Shown: one piece after another, positions 5,103 through 5,490 of the stretch | Layout: each line of letters starts with the position of its first letter | How positions within the stretch are numbered: the stretch's first letter is position 1 | Assembly (NCBI GenBank): GCA_001790455.1 | Contig: MGCP01000028.1 | Location: 1,820-7,309, forward strand | Direction of reading: 5' to 3' | From: Candidatus Saccharibacteria bacterium RIFCSPHIGHO2_02_FULL_47_12 | GTDB lineage: Bacteria > Patescibacteriota > Saccharimonadia > Saccharimonadales > JANWIN01 | DNA length: 5,490 nucleotides | Notes under the pieces: generated by a model | What the model was told of the DNA's origin: nothing | The model's input: the letters and a program-made list of their open reading frames with translations, nothing else | The model's database searches: none | Translations under genes and position numbers: made by a program

Positions 5103-5453
5103 TTAGAATCGGTAGTTGGCGTACAGCGCGACCAGGTCAGGTGGTCTACGCCGAAGGAATAAGAGCGCTAGAGCACTGAATAATACGCTATAAAGAAGCA
5201 TCGCATAACGGGCAATATCCAGCGGCTGAAACGGTAAGGGATCAGGGTCGGCACCATCCTCGTCAACTTGAGGGGTTTTCTGTTTCTCGCTTAGAAATGG
5301 TGGGCAAGTAGACTGGCATTGGGTCGTTGCCTCTTTCTGCATACCATGTGTTGATTGAGCGCTGATCAAAGAATGACCTGGACCAATACCAAAAAACAGT
5401 GCTAACGAGGTGAAGATGGCTATGATAAGACTGAATATACGTTTGTGTTTCAT
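5103..5453 (-). CDS. Hypothetical two-helix membrane protein with CxxxC loop
   Basis: A 116-residue protein that I do not recognise as a named family. Residues 6-25 are hydrophobic after a basic start (MKHKR), either a first membrane helix or a signal peptide with possible cleavage near SLISA-Q. The middle, about 33-79, is polar and acidic (DEDGADPD at 64-71) and carries C46 and C50 as CxxxC with H36 nearby, so it is likely extracytoplasmic. A second hydrophobic helix at about 82-100 is followed by R101-R102-R103, placing the short C-terminus (PPDLVALYANYRF) in the cytoplasm. A perfect -10 box lies upstream and an intrinsic terminator downstream, so it is probably a monocistronic, genuinely expressed gene. 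The Cys/His loop may bind metal or form a disulfide, but that is speculation. Confidence 0.8.
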   Translation of the reverse strand: MKHKRIFSLIIAIFTSLALFFGIGPGHSLISAQSTHGMQKEATTQCQSTCPPFLSEKQKTPQVDEDGADPDPLPFQPLDIARYAMLLYSVLFSALALLFLRRRPPDLVALYANYRF

Positions 5454-5465
5454 TATGTATTGGAC

Positions 5466-5471
5466 ATTATA
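5466..5471 (-). promoter_or_regulatory. -10 box of the 116-residue gene
   Basis: A perfect TATAAT on the minus strand, twelve bases before ATG 5453. The -35 box would lie at or beyond the window edge. The predicted leader is about five to eight bases with no Shine-Dalgarno sequence, so translation is probably leaderless-like. Confidence 0.65.
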
Positions 5472-5490
5472 ACAAAACTGTCTAGGTTAT

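Noticed and set aside
1..5490. CRISPR arrays, tRNA or rRNA genes, transposases, integration sites
   Set aside because: No regularly spaced repeats, cloverleaf-forming segments, transposase motifs or terminal inverted repeats were found by eye; the window is densely packed with minus-strand protein genes.

Overview
All eight genes seen in this window lie on the minus strand, so the window reads right to left. GC content looks moderate by eye, and TGA is used as an ordinary stop (end of the CHAP gene). The mixture fits a small-genome bacterium of the Patescibacteria/CPR type, possibly Saccharibacteria: a coiled-coil plus CHAP secreted hydrolase, a DUF3105 membrane-anchored protein, a YHS-headed copper ATPase with a CsoR-type regulator, and tiny Met/His-rich membrane proteins. 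That placement is inference from gene style and is not proven by a marker gene. Use of TGA as stop argues against the recoded (UGA = Gly) Gracilibacteria and Absconditabacteria.

Right part (5490 to 3273), cell-envelope genes. A small two-helix membrane protein of unknown function (5453-5103) starts just after a perfect TATAAT box and ends at a clear intrinsic terminator (5051-5090). It is followed by a DUF3105 protein (5008-4484) and a secreted coiled-coil CHAP peptidoglycan hydrolase (4427-3273).

Left part (3262 to 1), a copper-response operon. A promoter (TTGACA, 16-bp spacer, TATACA) carries a perfect 17-bp CsoR-type palindrome between its -35 and -10 boxes. It drives a CsoR/DUF156 repressor (3226-2942), a 770-residue copper P1B-ATPase with an N-terminal YHS domain (2942-630), a 69-residue Met-rich membrane-anchored peptide (601-392), a 65-residue His-tailed membrane protein resembling DUF2933 (392-195), and the N-terminus of another membrane-anchored exported protein, possibly DUF305-like, cut by the window edge (205-1). 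The genes overlap by 1 or 11 nt or are 28 nt apart, so this looks like one transcript. A likely model is that copper releases CsoR from the promoter, the ATPase pumps Cu(I) out, and the small Met/His-rich proteins bind or buffer the metal at the membrane or outside it.

Most unusual points: a CPD rather than CPC/CPH metal site in the ATPase; a Cys-His-His rather than Cys-His-Cys triad in the repressor; three consecutive, translationally coupled miniature metal-binding membrane proteins; and putative -10 boxes so close to the start codons of three first-in-transcript genes that their mRNAs should be leaderless or nearly so, whereas internal operon genes have Shine-Dalgarno sites. No RNA genes, insertion sequences or CRISPR arrays were seen, and no gene-free stretch exceeds 300 bases.
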